Shown piece after piece: positions 36,296 to 44,831 of a stretch of DNA of 64,000 bases. The stretch comes from CAZUHB01 sp964620445 (GTDB lineage Bacteria > Planctomycetota > B15-G4 > CAYZWU01), in the NCBI GenBank assembly GCA_964620445.1, contig CAZUHB010000031.1, forward strand, positions 1-64,000, in the 5' to 3' direction. Below the pieces are notes generated by a model. It worked only from the letters and a program-made list of their open reading frames with translations, did no database searches and was not told the origin of the DNA. The position numbers and the translations under genes are program-made. The stretch's first letter is position 1; each line of letters begins with the position of its first letter.

Positions 36296-38422
36296 TCAGA
36301 ATCTGTACTGAAGTGTCACTGAATAGGACGGAGCCGTCGAACGGGAATCGCCGTTCGGATCGAATCCATACAGGCGGTTATTGACGTCCTCGTCGAAGAA
36401 GCCGAGCAAGTCGTGCCCGTCGAGGCGCAAGAGACAATCCTCGCTCCACTCGTACTCGGCACCGAGATTCAAGAAGAAGGACGCCTTGAACTGGTCGCGA
36501 TCGGCGCGCGGCCAGCCGAATTGCTCCTGCCACTCCATGTAGTCCACGAAACCGGGCCATCCCCAGTAGGTACGAACGCTTCCGTCCACACGCATCTCGT
36601 CGGTCAATTCCTGCCGCACGGTGAGCTTGGTCTGGTGGTTGCTCCAGTTCATCATATCGTCACCGAAACCGTAAGGCGCAGCCGTCAGGATGTCGGAGCT
36701 CGTCCGATCGCGGCGGTAGTCGAGCATCTTGGTGTAGGCGTGCGAAAAGATGAAGCGCGTGTTCTCGGTACCGTAGTTCGCCTCGACCTCGGCGCCCCAG
36801 CTCTTCATCTTGCCCAGGCGCGAACAGTAGGCCAGGTTGAAGTTGTAACCGGTGACCTCGTGAATGTGGTAGAAGACCGAGCTCGCCAGCCAGAGATGCT
36901 TGGTCTGCTGCCGTTCATAACGCAGCTCGTAGGCGTTGAGTTTATCCGGATCGGAGTCCGTGCCCTGCACCATGCGGGTGATCTTCATGTCGGCAGCCAG
37001 GTTCGTGCGCACCGCGCGCGAGTAGATCAGCTTGAAGGTGTCGTCGTCGGACGGCGTGTAGACCAGAGTGGCGCGCGGAGAGTACATGTTTGGCGTGTAA
37101 GGGTGGTGGTCGAAGCGGCCGCCGAGAAAGGTGGTCCACTCGTCGCTCATCTTCCACTGGTATTCGGCCAGTCCGGAGTAGAGCGTCGTCGACCAGCGCG
37201 GCATGTCCTCGATCCCCTGGAAGGTGAAGAAGAGCTCCCGCGGATCCTTTCCCGGATAACCGGGACTCTTCAGGCCGAACTGTTCATAGGACATCTCGCC
37301 CCCGAAGGCGAGGCTGTGGTTGTCGTTCGGTGTCCATTGCGCGAGCATGCGGCCCGTATACTCGTCCTCGCGGTGGCTGTAGACGCTGTTGAAGTAGGAC
37401 TTCTCGTTGTCGAAGATGTCGTAGCTCAGGCGGTAGTCGATCGAGAAGGTGTCGGCCAGCTCCTGGACATAGCTCGTGCTGACGGTGAACTGCTGGTAGC
37501 CCTGGGCCTGGTAACGGTACCACGTGGGCATCCACGGAAGCGAGGCGGTGTACTCGCCGCCGCGCGTGTAGCGCACCCAGGCTTCGAAGTTGCCGTCCGT
37601 GTACTGGGCGTGGAGCTTGCTCTTGGGCATGTTGCGGTAGCCCTGGTTATTGCGCGGCTGGTGGGAGTCCAGGGGCCATCCGGCTGATCGCATGATGCTG
37701 TCCCAGGCATAGTCCATCTGGGATTCGCCCTCGTCCGAGCCGAGGTACTTGGACACGCCGGCATAGAGAAAGTAGCCCGAATCGTCGCTCAGCTTCTTGC
37801 CGTGCTTGAACTCGCCCGTGTAGAACTCCTCGATGCCGCCCACGCGGCCCGTGACTTGCGTTCCCTCGAAGGTGAGCGCGCTCTCGGTCACGATATTGAT
37901 CACCATGGCGAGACCGCCCGGACCGTAGAGCGCGGATCCCGGCCCTCGGATCACGTCCACGTGGTGAATGTCCGACATCGCGGGCAGATCGCGCTCGCTC
38001 AAGGCGCCGAAGCGCGTGTGCTCGTTCATCACCCGGCCGTTGACGAGAATGAGATACTTGTCGTCGCGGTCCGAGTTGATCCCGCGCAGTCCGCTCTTGC
38101 GGGTCTCCCAGTACTCGTTCATCCGCTGGAAGTTGGGGATGTAGATGTCGAGCAGCTCATCGAGGTCGCGCGCGCCCGATCGGCGGATATCCTCCTGCGT
38201 GAGTGTCGTGACCGTCGATGGATTATGGCGGCGCGAAGAGCCGGTGAGCGATCCCGACACATCCACCGGCATGTCCATCAGCTCTTCGAGCGACATGTTG
38301 AGCAGTTCATCGGTGTCGTACCCGTCACCGTTCTGGGCAGAGACTTCCCCGCTACAGAACAGGAACAGGGCGCTGGAAACAACGGCAATCAACAAACAAT
38401 TGTTTCGTTCCTGAATTACCAT
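36296..38422 (-). CDS. TonB-dependent outer-membrane receptor
   Basis: Predicted 708-residue outer-membrane barrel with a signal peptide (about 1-28). The plug domain (about 60-175) shows VTTLTQEDIRRSGARDLDEL, LILVNGRVMNE and VDVIRGPGSALYGPGGLAMV. The remainder has alternating aromatic beta strands and ends in VTLQYRF, with a C-terminal Phe for barrel insertion. It likely imports a siderophore, vitamin or oligosaccharide using TonB energy; the ligand is unknown. The ATG at 38422 is preferred because it starts the signal peptide; an upstream reading to 38560 has none. It appears to share a transcript with the YfiR-like gene. Confidence 0.92.
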   Translation of the reverse strand: MVIQERNNCLLIAVVSSALFLFCSGEVSAQNGDGYDTDELLNMSLEELMDMPVDVSGSLTGSSRRHNPSTVTTLTQEDIRRSGARDLDELLDIYIPNFQRMNEYWETRKSGLRGINSDRDDKYLILVNGRVMNEHTRFGALSERDLPAMSDIHHVDVIRGPGSALYGPGGLAMVINIVTESALTFEGTQVTGRVGGIEEFYTGEFKHGKKLSDDSGYFLYAGVSKYLGSDEGESQMDYAWDSIMRSAGWPLDSHQPRNNQGYRNMPKSKLHAQYTDGNFEAWVRYTRGGEYTASLPWMPTWYRYQAQGYQQFTVSTSYVQELADTFSIDYRLSYDIFDNEKSYFNSVYSHREDEYTGRMLAQWTPNDNHSLAFGGEMSYEQFGLKSPGYPGKDPRELFFTFQGIEDMPRWSTTLYSGLAEYQWKMSDEWTTFLGGRFDHHPYTPNMYSPRATLVYTPSDDDTFKLIYSRAVRTNLAADMKITRMVQGTDSDPDKLNAYELRYERQQTKHLWLASSVFYHIHEVTGYNFNLAYCSRLGKMKSWGAEVEANYGTENTRFIFSHAYTKMLDYRRDRTSSDILTAAPYGFGDDMMNWSNHQTKLTVRQELTDEMRVDGSVRTYWGWPGFVDYMEWQEQFGWPRADRDQFKASFFLNLGAEYEWSEDCLLRLDGHDLLGFFDEDVNNRLYGFDPNGDSRSTAPSYSVTLQYRF

Positions 38423-38662
38423 GATCTGGTCCTCTCGAATTCGGTTTTTGAAACCCTTCGAACACCATTTCGAATCGTTCTTGTAGAACAGCACGAGCAA
38501 AGGAGGCCGGTCGGATTGTCCGAAAAGCACTGACAGCACGATGGACAATCGCCCGGCCAAACCTGAAGTTGGCGCAGGTTCCTTTGCCGTTCAGAGACAA
38601 ATAAGATCTTATGTGTTATCGACTTATGGGATGAGAATATTGAGGGCCCGGACGATGGGAGT

Positions 38663-40177
38663 TTATTTTTTCACTTCGATCAACTCGATGTGAAAAATGA
38701 GTGTCGCACCGCCCGGAATCCTGGGAGGTTGTCCGAATTCACCGTACCCGAGGTCGGGCGGGATTGTGAACTTGTAGATCGCGCCCGGCTTCATGAGCTG
38801 CAGCCCCTCGGTCCATCCGACGATCACTCTCGAGAGCGGGAAGGTTCTGGGGATACCTTTCTTGAACGAGTTGTCGAAAAGGGTGCCGTCATCGAGCCAG
38901 CCCGCGTAGTGTACGGACACGATACTGCCCGTCTTGGGCGGTTCGCCCTCGCCTTCCCTGATGACCTCGTATGCGAGACCGCTCTTGGTCACTGTCAGCT
39001 TGCTTTCCGTGGACAGGCTGAACTTGGGTACCGGAAGGGGCACATAGACCTTCTTCAGTTCCATCTCGAAGATGAGCGTCGCGTTGGGCGGCACGAGTGC
39101 GCCCCGTCCGCGCTTACCGAATGCGAGTTCGGGCGGCACCACGTAACGGTTGCGGCCCCCTTCCTTGAGCAGGAGCGTGCCGAGATTGAAGATCTTCTCG
39201 TTCGCCTTGCCCACGTTGAATTTCCACGGACTGCCTCGGATGAGGCTCGAGTCGAGGAGTTCCCCGTCGGTGCCCCAGAAGGTGAATTCCAGATCGACGA
39301 GAAAACCGTCCTCGACACCCGGACCCGTTCCTTCCTTGAGCACCTCGTAGATCAATCCTTCGGGGGTCTTCTTCTGGGCTTCAGGGTTTCCCTGCGTGAA
39401 CTCGGGCATCTTCGGGCCCGGTTCGAATTCGACCAGTTCGACCTCGTAGATGAGCCCCGCGTTGGGGGGAACGGTGGAACCGACTCCGCGTTCCCCGAAG
39501 CCGAGTTTCGGCGGGACGTAAAGCTTGTACTTGGCTCCGGCCGACATGAGGTGGAGACCCTCCTTCAAACCTTCCGGCCTTGCCTGGTGGAGTTTGAAGC
39601 CGAAAGGCTGCTCGCGTTTGTAGGTCGAGTGGAACTCGGTTCCGTCCATGAGCGTTCCGATGTAGTGAACCTTGACCTTGGCATACTTGTCCGGCTTCGG
39701 GCCTTTCCCCTCGGCGAGAACCGTGTAGTGCAGCCCCGATGGTGTGGCGATCGCCTTCTCATCGTCGACCACGAACTCCATCGAGCGCTCCTTCTGGCCG
39801 TCGTTCTGCGGCGCCGCAAAAGGATTCGATCCCGGCGTGCCGGTTTTGGCTCCAGCCAGCGCCTTGGCGAAGGCGGCCTGGGCGTCCTTGTTCGGTTCGA
39901 GAGTTTTCTCCCTTCCTCCGCCGTCTCCGGTATCCGATCCGCTCTCCCCGCCGGGTTCCGGCTCGGCCGCCGTATCGGCCGGCTCGGCGCTCGACTCGAG
40001 CTGATCGCTGCTCGACTCGAGCTGATCGCTGCTCGACTCGAGCTGATCGCTCACGTCGGTTCCGCCGCCCGAGGATGGGTTCTCGGTGGCCGGCTCGGTG
40101 CACTCGCTACAGGAAAAAAGAACACAAACCGCCAGGATCAAGACGGTGCAAACGATGTTCCGCAGGGCGAAGATCAT
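38663..40177 (-). CDS. Lipoprotein with three FKBP-type prolyl isomerase domains
   Basis: Predicted 504-residue lipoprotein. A hydrophobic leader ends at LFSC (Cys about 23-24), followed by a 100-residue low-complexity acidic linker with three DQLESSS-type heptads. Three FKBP domains follow (about 140-240, 255-375, 395-503). Only the third keeps the canonical active-site pattern (GTLFDNS, VIVGWTEGLQLM, GYGEFG). The first has EFHST in place of the FD motif and the second is more diverged, so they may bind clients rather than isomerise. Likely a periplasmic or surface folding factor. The ATG at 40177 follows AAGGAG. Confidence 0.9.
   Translation of the reverse strand: MIFALRNIVCTVLILAVCVLFSCSECTEPATENPSSGGGTDVSDQLESSSDQLESSSDQLESSAEPADTAAEPEPGGESGSDTGDGGGREKTLEPNKDAQAAFAKALAGAKTGTPGSNPFAAPQNDGQKERSMEFVVDDEKAIATPSGLHYTVLAEGKGPKPDKYAKVKVHYIGTLMDGTEFHSTYKREQPFGFKLHQARPEGLKEGLHLMSAGAKYKLYVPPKLGFGERGVGSTVPPNAGLIYEVELVEFEPGPKMPEFTQGNPEAQKKTPEGLIYEVLKEGTGPGVEDGFLVDLEFTFWGTDGELLDSSLIRGSPWKFNVGKANEKIFNLGTLLLKEGGRNRYVVPPELAFGKRGRGALVPPNATLIFEMELKKVYVPLPVPKFSLSTESKLTVTKSGLAYEVIREGEGEPPKTGSIVSVHYAGWLDDGTLFDNSFKKGIPRTFPLSRVIVGWTEGLQLMKPGAIYKFTIPPDLGYGEFGQPPRIPGGATLIFHIELIEVKK
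39989..40051. repeat. 21-bp tandem repeat, three units, in FKBP lipoprotein gene
   Basis: Three identical 21-base units start at 39989, 40010 and 40031 and encode the repeated acidic/serine heptad (SDQLESS) of the linker after the lipobox. Identical codons show a recent in-frame expansion. Confidence 0.93.
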
Positions 40178-40514
40178 TCGAAGCTCCTTGTACAAACCGC
40201 TATCCGTTCATCAATCGATCGTCAATCGGGGAGGGAAATCATACCGCCCCCGCGAACGGTTGCCCAGAGGTAAAATTGTACAAGCACTCCCCGGCTGTCA
40301 AGAGTCCGCTCTCGCAAAACGCCCCACACCGTGGAAATCGGGCGACGGGAGCAAGAAAACCGTGGGAGCGGGCGTCTGCCGAAATTTCTGCTCGCTATTT
40401 GCCGAAAACCAATGATAATATCTTTCTCGCTAACTCTTTACTCCAAAGAAGACTACACCTGGTAACCCAGTCGGTTCACGTCTTTCGATCTTTGCCGCGC
40501 GAAGGAGAATCGCC
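40178..40514. other. Divergent promoter region
   Basis: 337 bases between the minus-strand FKBP gene and the plus-strand lipoprotein cluster, with no gene. The part near 40395-40440 is AT-rich and contains GATAAT-like sequences, a plausible promoter for the lipoprotein cluster; no operator stands out. Confidence 0.4.
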
Positions 40515-40994
40515 GTGATCAAGATCTCAATTTCAATCGCCTCTCTTTTCTTTTTCTTCACTCTTTTTTCTGCAGGCTGCTCCTCCGATTCCCACACTGT
40601 CCACGATCGGGAAATTTTCGATCCGGCCGATCCGGCGCGCGAGCCGGTGTTCAAGCAGGGGCGGCTCGAGGTCTACACTCTCTTCAAACCACAGATCCAG
40701 TATCACGACTTCAACGGGGTGTTCGACCTGAGCCCCCAAAACGCCCGGATCGTGCGGAAGTTCTGGAAGGAAAAGTTCAACGAGCTGACCCGGCGCGACC
40801 ACTACGGAGAATTCTTCTTGGAGTTCTATGAATACATGAGCTCCTTTGCCCAGTCCTATCCCGTGGACAACCGCGAAAAGGAGCTCATGCTCGTAAACCT
40901 CGAAAAGAGCTTTCACGCCTTTTGCGCCGTTTTGAAAATCGCCGATGAATTCAAGGCATTCCAGAAAGAACAGGAAGCCATCTACGAGAACTAG
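40515..40994 (+). CDS. Small lipoprotein, first of a five-lipoprotein cluster
   Basis: Predicted 159-residue lipoprotein: signal peptide with lipobox FSAGC (Cys about 22), then about 135 residues, mostly charged and probably helical in the second half (FWKEKFNELTRRDHYGEFFL, EFKAFQKEQEAIY). No family was recognised. The start is GTG at 40515 with AAGGAG 7 bases upstream. It ends 10 bases before the next lipoprotein gene. Its position at the head of a run of lipoprotein genes suggests a shared envelope function. Confidence 0.78.
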   Translation: MIKISISIASLFFFFTLFSAGCSSDSHTVHDREIFDPADPAREPVFKQGRLEVYTLFKPQIQYHDFNGVFDLSPQNARIVRKFWKEKFNELTRRDHYGEFFLEFYEYMSSFAQSYPVDNREKELMLVNLEKSFHAFCAVLKIADEFKAFQKEQEAIYEN

Positions 40995-41004
40995 GAAACC
41001 GAAG

Positions 41005-41688
41005 ATGTACAGACTATTCCTGCCGATCCTCGTGACCTGCCTCCTCCTCACGTCGTGCGCCGAGATCATCTACCTGCCGCCGGCCTCGTGGCTCGTCTTT
41101 CCCATTGCCGAGATCTCGAGCAACTCGATCGAGCCCCAGGATTACCGGAAAGTGGCCGAGGAAAACGGCGATCTCCTCGAGACTCTCTCCGTGGGCGTGC
41201 TGAGAAACAAGAGCCGCAAGGGCTGGAACTCGCGCGTCGAGGGCGAGATCGTCGACGAGCGCATCGACGAGAACGTGCTCCTCGCCGAGTTTCTGAAGGG
41301 CGAGGGGATCTTCGGCGATGTTGTTCTCATCGACAGCATTCAGAACGCGGACCAGGATTTCATCATCAGCTGCAGCGTCGACTGTATCTACAACATCGAA
41401 CTCGACAGCTGTATGTATATGATGAACTGCATCACCCTCGGCATCGGGTCGATCATCGGCTGGCCGCATCACAACTCTTCCGCCTTTTACGTGGGCGAGT
41501 CGATCGTCTACGACAACCGGGGCGACGAGGCCGCGGTTGTTACGGGAACGATGGCAATGAATTACAAGGAATGGTACTGCGACAACATCTACTGGCGACC
41601 GAGCTTTTACGACGATTACGCGCTCGAGCCGCTCTTCGAGCAGATGCTCTACGAAATGATCATCAACGGAGGATGCCTGTCGGGTTGA
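41005..41688 (+). CDS. Lipoprotein of unknown function
   Basis: Predicted 227-residue lipoprotein with lipobox LLTSC (Cys about 14). The mature part has a Rossmann-like alternation (VGVLRNKSRKGWNSR, NVLLAEFLKGEGIFGDVVLI, DFIISCSVDCIYN) reminiscent of TolB/GNA1162-type lipoproteins that accompany CsgG-like proteins. Five cysteines lie in the centre, and an internal hydrophobic segment near residue 150 (CITLGIGSIIGWP) could dip into a membrane. The ATG at 41005 is 10 bases after the preceding stop; a longer reading inside the upstream gene is rejected. The family link is tentative. Confidence 0.75.
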   Translation: MYRLFLPILVTCLLLTSCAEIIYLPPASWLVFPIAEISSNSIEPQDYRKVAEENGDLLETLSVGVLRNKSRKGWNSRVEGEIVDERIDENVLLAEFLKGEGIFGDVVLIDSIQNADQDFIISCSVDCIYNIELDSCMYMMNCITLGIGSIIGWPHHNSSAFYVGESIVYDNRGDEAAVVTGTMAMNYKEWYCDNIYWRPSFYDDYALEPLFEQMLYEMIINGGCLSG

Positions 41689-41768
41689 AGCGAACAAACG
41701 CTCTCTCGACCGGAGCCGCTTCAGGCTCGGCCCGATCCGGATCGTATGCCCAGCAGAGGACTGAACTG

Positions 41769-42878
41769 ATGAAACAACTGGCAACATCGATCGCCGCGGC
41801 GCTTCTGATCGCTCTCGGTTTCGCGGCGTGTTCCACCCCGAGAGGGCTCTACGAGAGCGCCATAGACACGGTCAACCAGGCAGAGCTGCCGGACAACGAT
41901 GACGCGATCGATGCCTTCGAGGACCTCGACGAAGCGGTGGCCCTCGCCAAGGAAGAGCTCCGCACCGACGAGGACGCGAGGTCGCCCTGCGTTCACGATC
42001 AGACCGCTTACGTCATTCCCATGGCGCTCCTCGCCAAAGCGCGCCTCCACGGCCGCCTCACCCAGGTTCCACAGGCGGAGGACGCCTGCTGGGCGGCGAT
42101 CGGCGACGCGGGGCGTTATCTGGGGCGGTACATCACGAAATTCATGCCCGCGGGCGGCCCCCAGCACCTCTTTGCGAACTACTCCGTCTTCTTCCGCCGC
42201 GAGAAGGTACGACGCCACGGGTTTACCGTTCTCAAGGAGATCTACCGCAAGGCGGCGGAACGCGACCTCGAGGAGCTGATGCGCGCCCAGATCGCCTTCA
42301 GCGACATCTATCTGAGGTCGAGCGTGGCTCACGACGAGGAGGAGTTCATCCGTCTCGCGGAGAACTCCGACTGGGTCAGGCGTTACAATCTGGAGAAGGA
42401 GGACATCGGCTACGCCTTCCAGGTAATCCTCTTGTCATTGGCCATGGCCGCGCAGCAGGCCGCTTACCAGCAGCAGCAAGCGCAGCTTCAGCAGGGCATG
42501 GCGGGCGCTGATCCGGCGACGCAGGCCGACTTGCAGGCGCAGATGAGGCAGCTCGAAATGCAGATGCAAAACAACATGCAGCAGATGATGGAAACGGCCC
42601 GGAAGATCGACGAGGCGCACGCCGCGGCGGTGCAGAGTATCCAGAATCAGTTCCACAACACCGTCGTGGGCGCGCTCGTGGCCAATTTCGAGATGCTCGA
42701 GCTCTCGGCCGAGGTGAAAAACCTGGCCTCTTACCAGGACCTGCAGCGAAAGAAGGAGGCCTTCGACGACTATGTGGCCCGCGAGGGTTTCGATCAGAAG
42801 GCAGCGGCTGCACTTCACGAGGTGCGCACCAGTCTCGACAACCTGACGCGCGATCTCCAGCAGCGCCGCAGACAGTAA
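41769..42878 (+). CDS. Lipoprotein with Gln/Met-rich coiled coil
   Basis: Predicted 369-residue lipoprotein with lipobox GFAAC (Cys about 21). The N-terminal part (25-200) is helical and TPR-like (tandem alpha hairpins around ARLHGRLTQVPQAEDACWAA). It is followed by a hydrophobic stretch (VILLSLAMAAQQAA) and a long Gln/Met-rich coiled coil (about 225-300), then a helical tail. No enzyme motif is seen. A structural or scaffold role in an envelope complex is possible. The start ATG at 41769 is chosen over a long upstream reading that overlaps the previous gene. It ends 12 bases before the next lipoprotein gene. Confidence 0.75.
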   Translation: MKQLATSIAAALLIALGFAACSTPRGLYESAIDTVNQAELPDNDDAIDAFEDLDEAVALAKEELRTDEDARSPCVHDQTAYVIPMALLAKARLHGRLTQVPQAEDACWAAIGDAGRYLGRYITKFMPAGGPQHLFANYSVFFRREKVRRHGFTVLKEIYRKAAERDLEELMRAQIAFSDIYLRSSVAHDEEEFIRLAENSDWVRRYNLEKEDIGYAFQVILLSLAMAAQQAAYQQQQAQLQQGMAGADPATQADLQAQMRQLEMQMQNNMQQMMETARKIDEAHAAAVQSIQNQFHNTVVGALVANFEMLELSAEVKNLASYQDLQRKKEAFDDYVAREGFDQKAAAALHEVRTSLDNLTRDLQQRRRQ

Positions 42879-42890
42879 TAGGAGGGGAAA

Positions 42891-43562
42891 GTGAAGAGCG
42901 GATCGATCAGACTCATGCTCCTTGGGTTGGTTCTTTGCCTGGCCGCCTGTTCGAGCCCGGGTCCGAGTTCGCAGGGCCGGACCCTGGCCGGCGAACTCGA
43001 TGGAGCCGCGGCAGCGTTTTTCAGCGATCTCGCCGAGCAGGGCACGGTATCTCAAGCCTACTACACGCTCTTCGTACCGGAGAACACGATCAACCGCCGG
43101 CACATCGTCCGGTTCCGGTCGGCAATGGAGCGGGCGCTCCGCAACGCCTCGGCGCGCGCCAACGTACAGTACAATGCGTCGGCGGACCGCGTTTTCTTTC
43201 TCTCGGATCACAAGCCCGCGGACTGGAAAACACCGGCCGGAGCCGCATCGGCGAGCCACGAGCTGGCGCGGCAGTTCAAGAACGGTACCCGCGCGGGGTG
43301 GACGGCGCTCCACGCCTTCTGGGCTCAGGTCAACCGCCTGCTCATCGGGGATGCCTCGTGGATCCAGGAGCTGCCCGAGTCGTTCCGCGCCGATCTCTCC
43401 CACCCCCTCACCTATGTGCTTCGCGTTTCGGTATGGCTGAAATCGACTCCCGATGCGGCCACCCATGTTCACGAGATCACCTTCGAATTCGTGGAGGTGG
43501 GCAAGGAGAGAACTCTTTTCTCGAAAAGTTATCCTCTCGTTCTGACTTTTCCCTTGCCTTGA
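42891..43562 (+). CDS. Lipoprotein of unknown function
   Basis: Predicted 223-residue lipoprotein with lipobox CLAAC (Cys about 20). The mature domain is mixed alpha/beta, with a segment resembling CsgG/LpoB-type proteins (VPENTINRRHIVRFRSAMERAL), though the match is weak. The C-terminal half is beta rich (YVLRVSVWL, HEITFEFVEV). The start is GTG at 42891 with GGAGGGG just upstream and no competing ATG. Tight spacing on both sides supports co-translation with its neighbours. Confidence 0.72.
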   Translation: MKSGSIRLMLLGLVLCLAACSSPGPSSQGRTLAGELDGAAAAFFSDLAEQGTVSQAYYTLFVPENTINRRHIVRFRSAMERALRNASARANVQYNASADRVFFLSDHKPADWKTPAGAASASHELARQFKNGTRAGWTALHAFWAQVNRLLIGDASWIQELPESFRADLSHPLTYVLRVSVWLKSTPDAATHVHEITFEFVEVGKERTLFSKSYPLVLTFPLP

Positions 43563-43592
43563 CGCAAAGGGGACTATTAAGGGTATGCAGTG

Positions 43593-44138
43593 ATGAAACA
43601 GATACTGGTCCACATGATTTTGATCGCGCTCGTCGTGGGATGTACCGGGCCTTCTCCCAGGACCCCGATCGATCCTGCCGACGATTTGACCGAAGCGGAC
43701 AGGGAAGCGAGGGTGGTCGCTCTTCTTCAGCCGGTGGTCGCAAAGCTGACGGACCTCGCGGGGGAAAAGAAGATCGGCTTCGGCCAGTTTCTCAAGGATG
43801 GCCGGGATTTCGAGCCCGCTGTTTCGCGCTATGTCATCTCGCGGCTCACCAAGCTGCTCGTGGCAGGCGGCGCGAAGTTAATCGAACGGCGCGATCTCGA
43901 CAAGATCATCGCCGAACTCGAATTTCAGCTTTCCGATCTCGTGAACAGCGACACGCGCGTCGCAATCGGCGAGCTCTCCGGGATCGACATGCTCCTGCTC
44001 GGCACGGTGCAGGATCTGTCGCTTAACGTCTACCGGATCGAGATCAAGCTCGAGGAAATGCAGACCGCGCGGATCTTGATGACGGAGAGTATCGACCTGG
44101 ATCGCAAGTACCTGCCCGTCAAATTTGGGGGGAAGTAG
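43593..44138 (+). CDS. FlgO/CsgG-like lipoprotein
   Basis: Predicted 181-residue lipoprotein with lipobox LVVGC (Cys about 17). The body follows the FlgO/CsgG/LpoB scheme: a helix and strand ending in KLIERRDLDKIIAELEFQ, then SGIDMLLLGTVQDLSLNVYR and a strand bearing the paired amphipathic pattern. Members of this group bind outer-membrane or peptidoglycan machinery partners. A GTG lies directly before the ATG; the ATG is used, with AAGGG 9 bases upstream. It is the last of five lipoprotein genes and ends 10 bases before a phosphoesterase gene. Confidence 0.75.
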   Translation: MKQILVHMILIALVVGCTGPSPRTPIDPADDLTEADREARVVALLQPVVAKLTDLAGEKKIGFGQFLKDGRDFEPAVSRYVISRLTKLLVAGGAKLIERRDLDKIIAELEFQLSDLVNSDTRVAIGELSGIDMLLLGTVQDLSLNVYRIEIKLEEMQTARILMTESIDLDRKYLPVKFGGK

Positions 44139-44148
44139 TCGAAGTCCA

Positions 44149-44802
44149 ATGATCATCGCGGCACTCACCGACCTGCACGGCGACATCTCCCCCCTGGGAA
44201 AGATCGCCCATGACCTCGAATGCGCCGATCTGGTGCTCATCACCGGCGACCTGACCCACTTCGGCCGGAGGCCCGAGGTCGAGCATGTGGTGAAGGCGGT
44301 CAGAAATATCAATCCCAATCTCCTCGCCGTCCCCGGCAACTGCGACTATGCCGAGGTGGCCGCCTTTCTCACCGAGGAGGGGATCAATCTCGATCGCGCG
44401 GTGAAGGAGTTCGCGGGGGTGACCTTTCTCGGAATCGGCGGATCTCTCCCCTGCCCCGGCACCACACCCAACGAAATGACCGAAGAGGAGATGAGCGGTT
44501 GCCTGAAAACGCTCGCCCCGGCGCTCGACCGGGATACGCCGCTCGTGGTTGTTGCTCATCAGCCGCCTCACGGAACGAAGGCGGATCTGCTGAAGAGCGG
44601 CATTCACGTGGGGAGCACCAGCCTGCGGGCATTCATCGAGGAGAGGGCGCCGCTCGTCTGTTTCACCGGACACATCCACGAGGGCCGCACCATCGACGCG
44701 ATCGGGCCGACAAAGGTGGCCAATCCGGGCCCGCTCGGCTACGGCCATTACACGATGGCCGAGATCTCGGACAGGGTGGAGCGGCTCGAGATCCGCGGCT
44801 AA
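44149..44802 (+). CDS. Cytoplasmic metallophosphoesterase (YfcE/Mre11-type fold)
   Basis: Predicted 217-residue calcineurin-like phosphoesterase. Metal-binding motifs are all present: ALTDLHGD, LITGDLTHFG, PGNCDYA (GNCD instead of GNHD, as in YfcE-type enzymes), VVAHQPPHG and CFTGHIHEG. There is no signal peptide, so it acts in the cytoplasm, presumably on a small phosphodiester or phosphomonoester. The ATG at 44149 starts exactly at the first beta strand; an upstream TTG overlapping the previous gene is rejected. It is followed at 29 bases by a LOG-family gene and likely co-transcribed. Confidence 0.88.
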   Translation: MIIAALTDLHGDISPLGKIAHDLECADLVLITGDLTHFGRRPEVEHVVKAVRNINPNLLAVPGNCDYAEVAAFLTEEGINLDRAVKEFAGVTFLGIGGSLPCPGTTPNEMTEEEMSGCLKTLAPALDRDTPLVVVAHQPPHGTKADLLKSGIHVGSTSLRAFIEERAPLVCFTGHIHEGRTIDAIGPTKVANPGPLGYGHYTMAEISDRVERLEIRG

Positions 44803-44831
44803 CGATCGAGCTTTCGCTGAAAGGACCGTTC

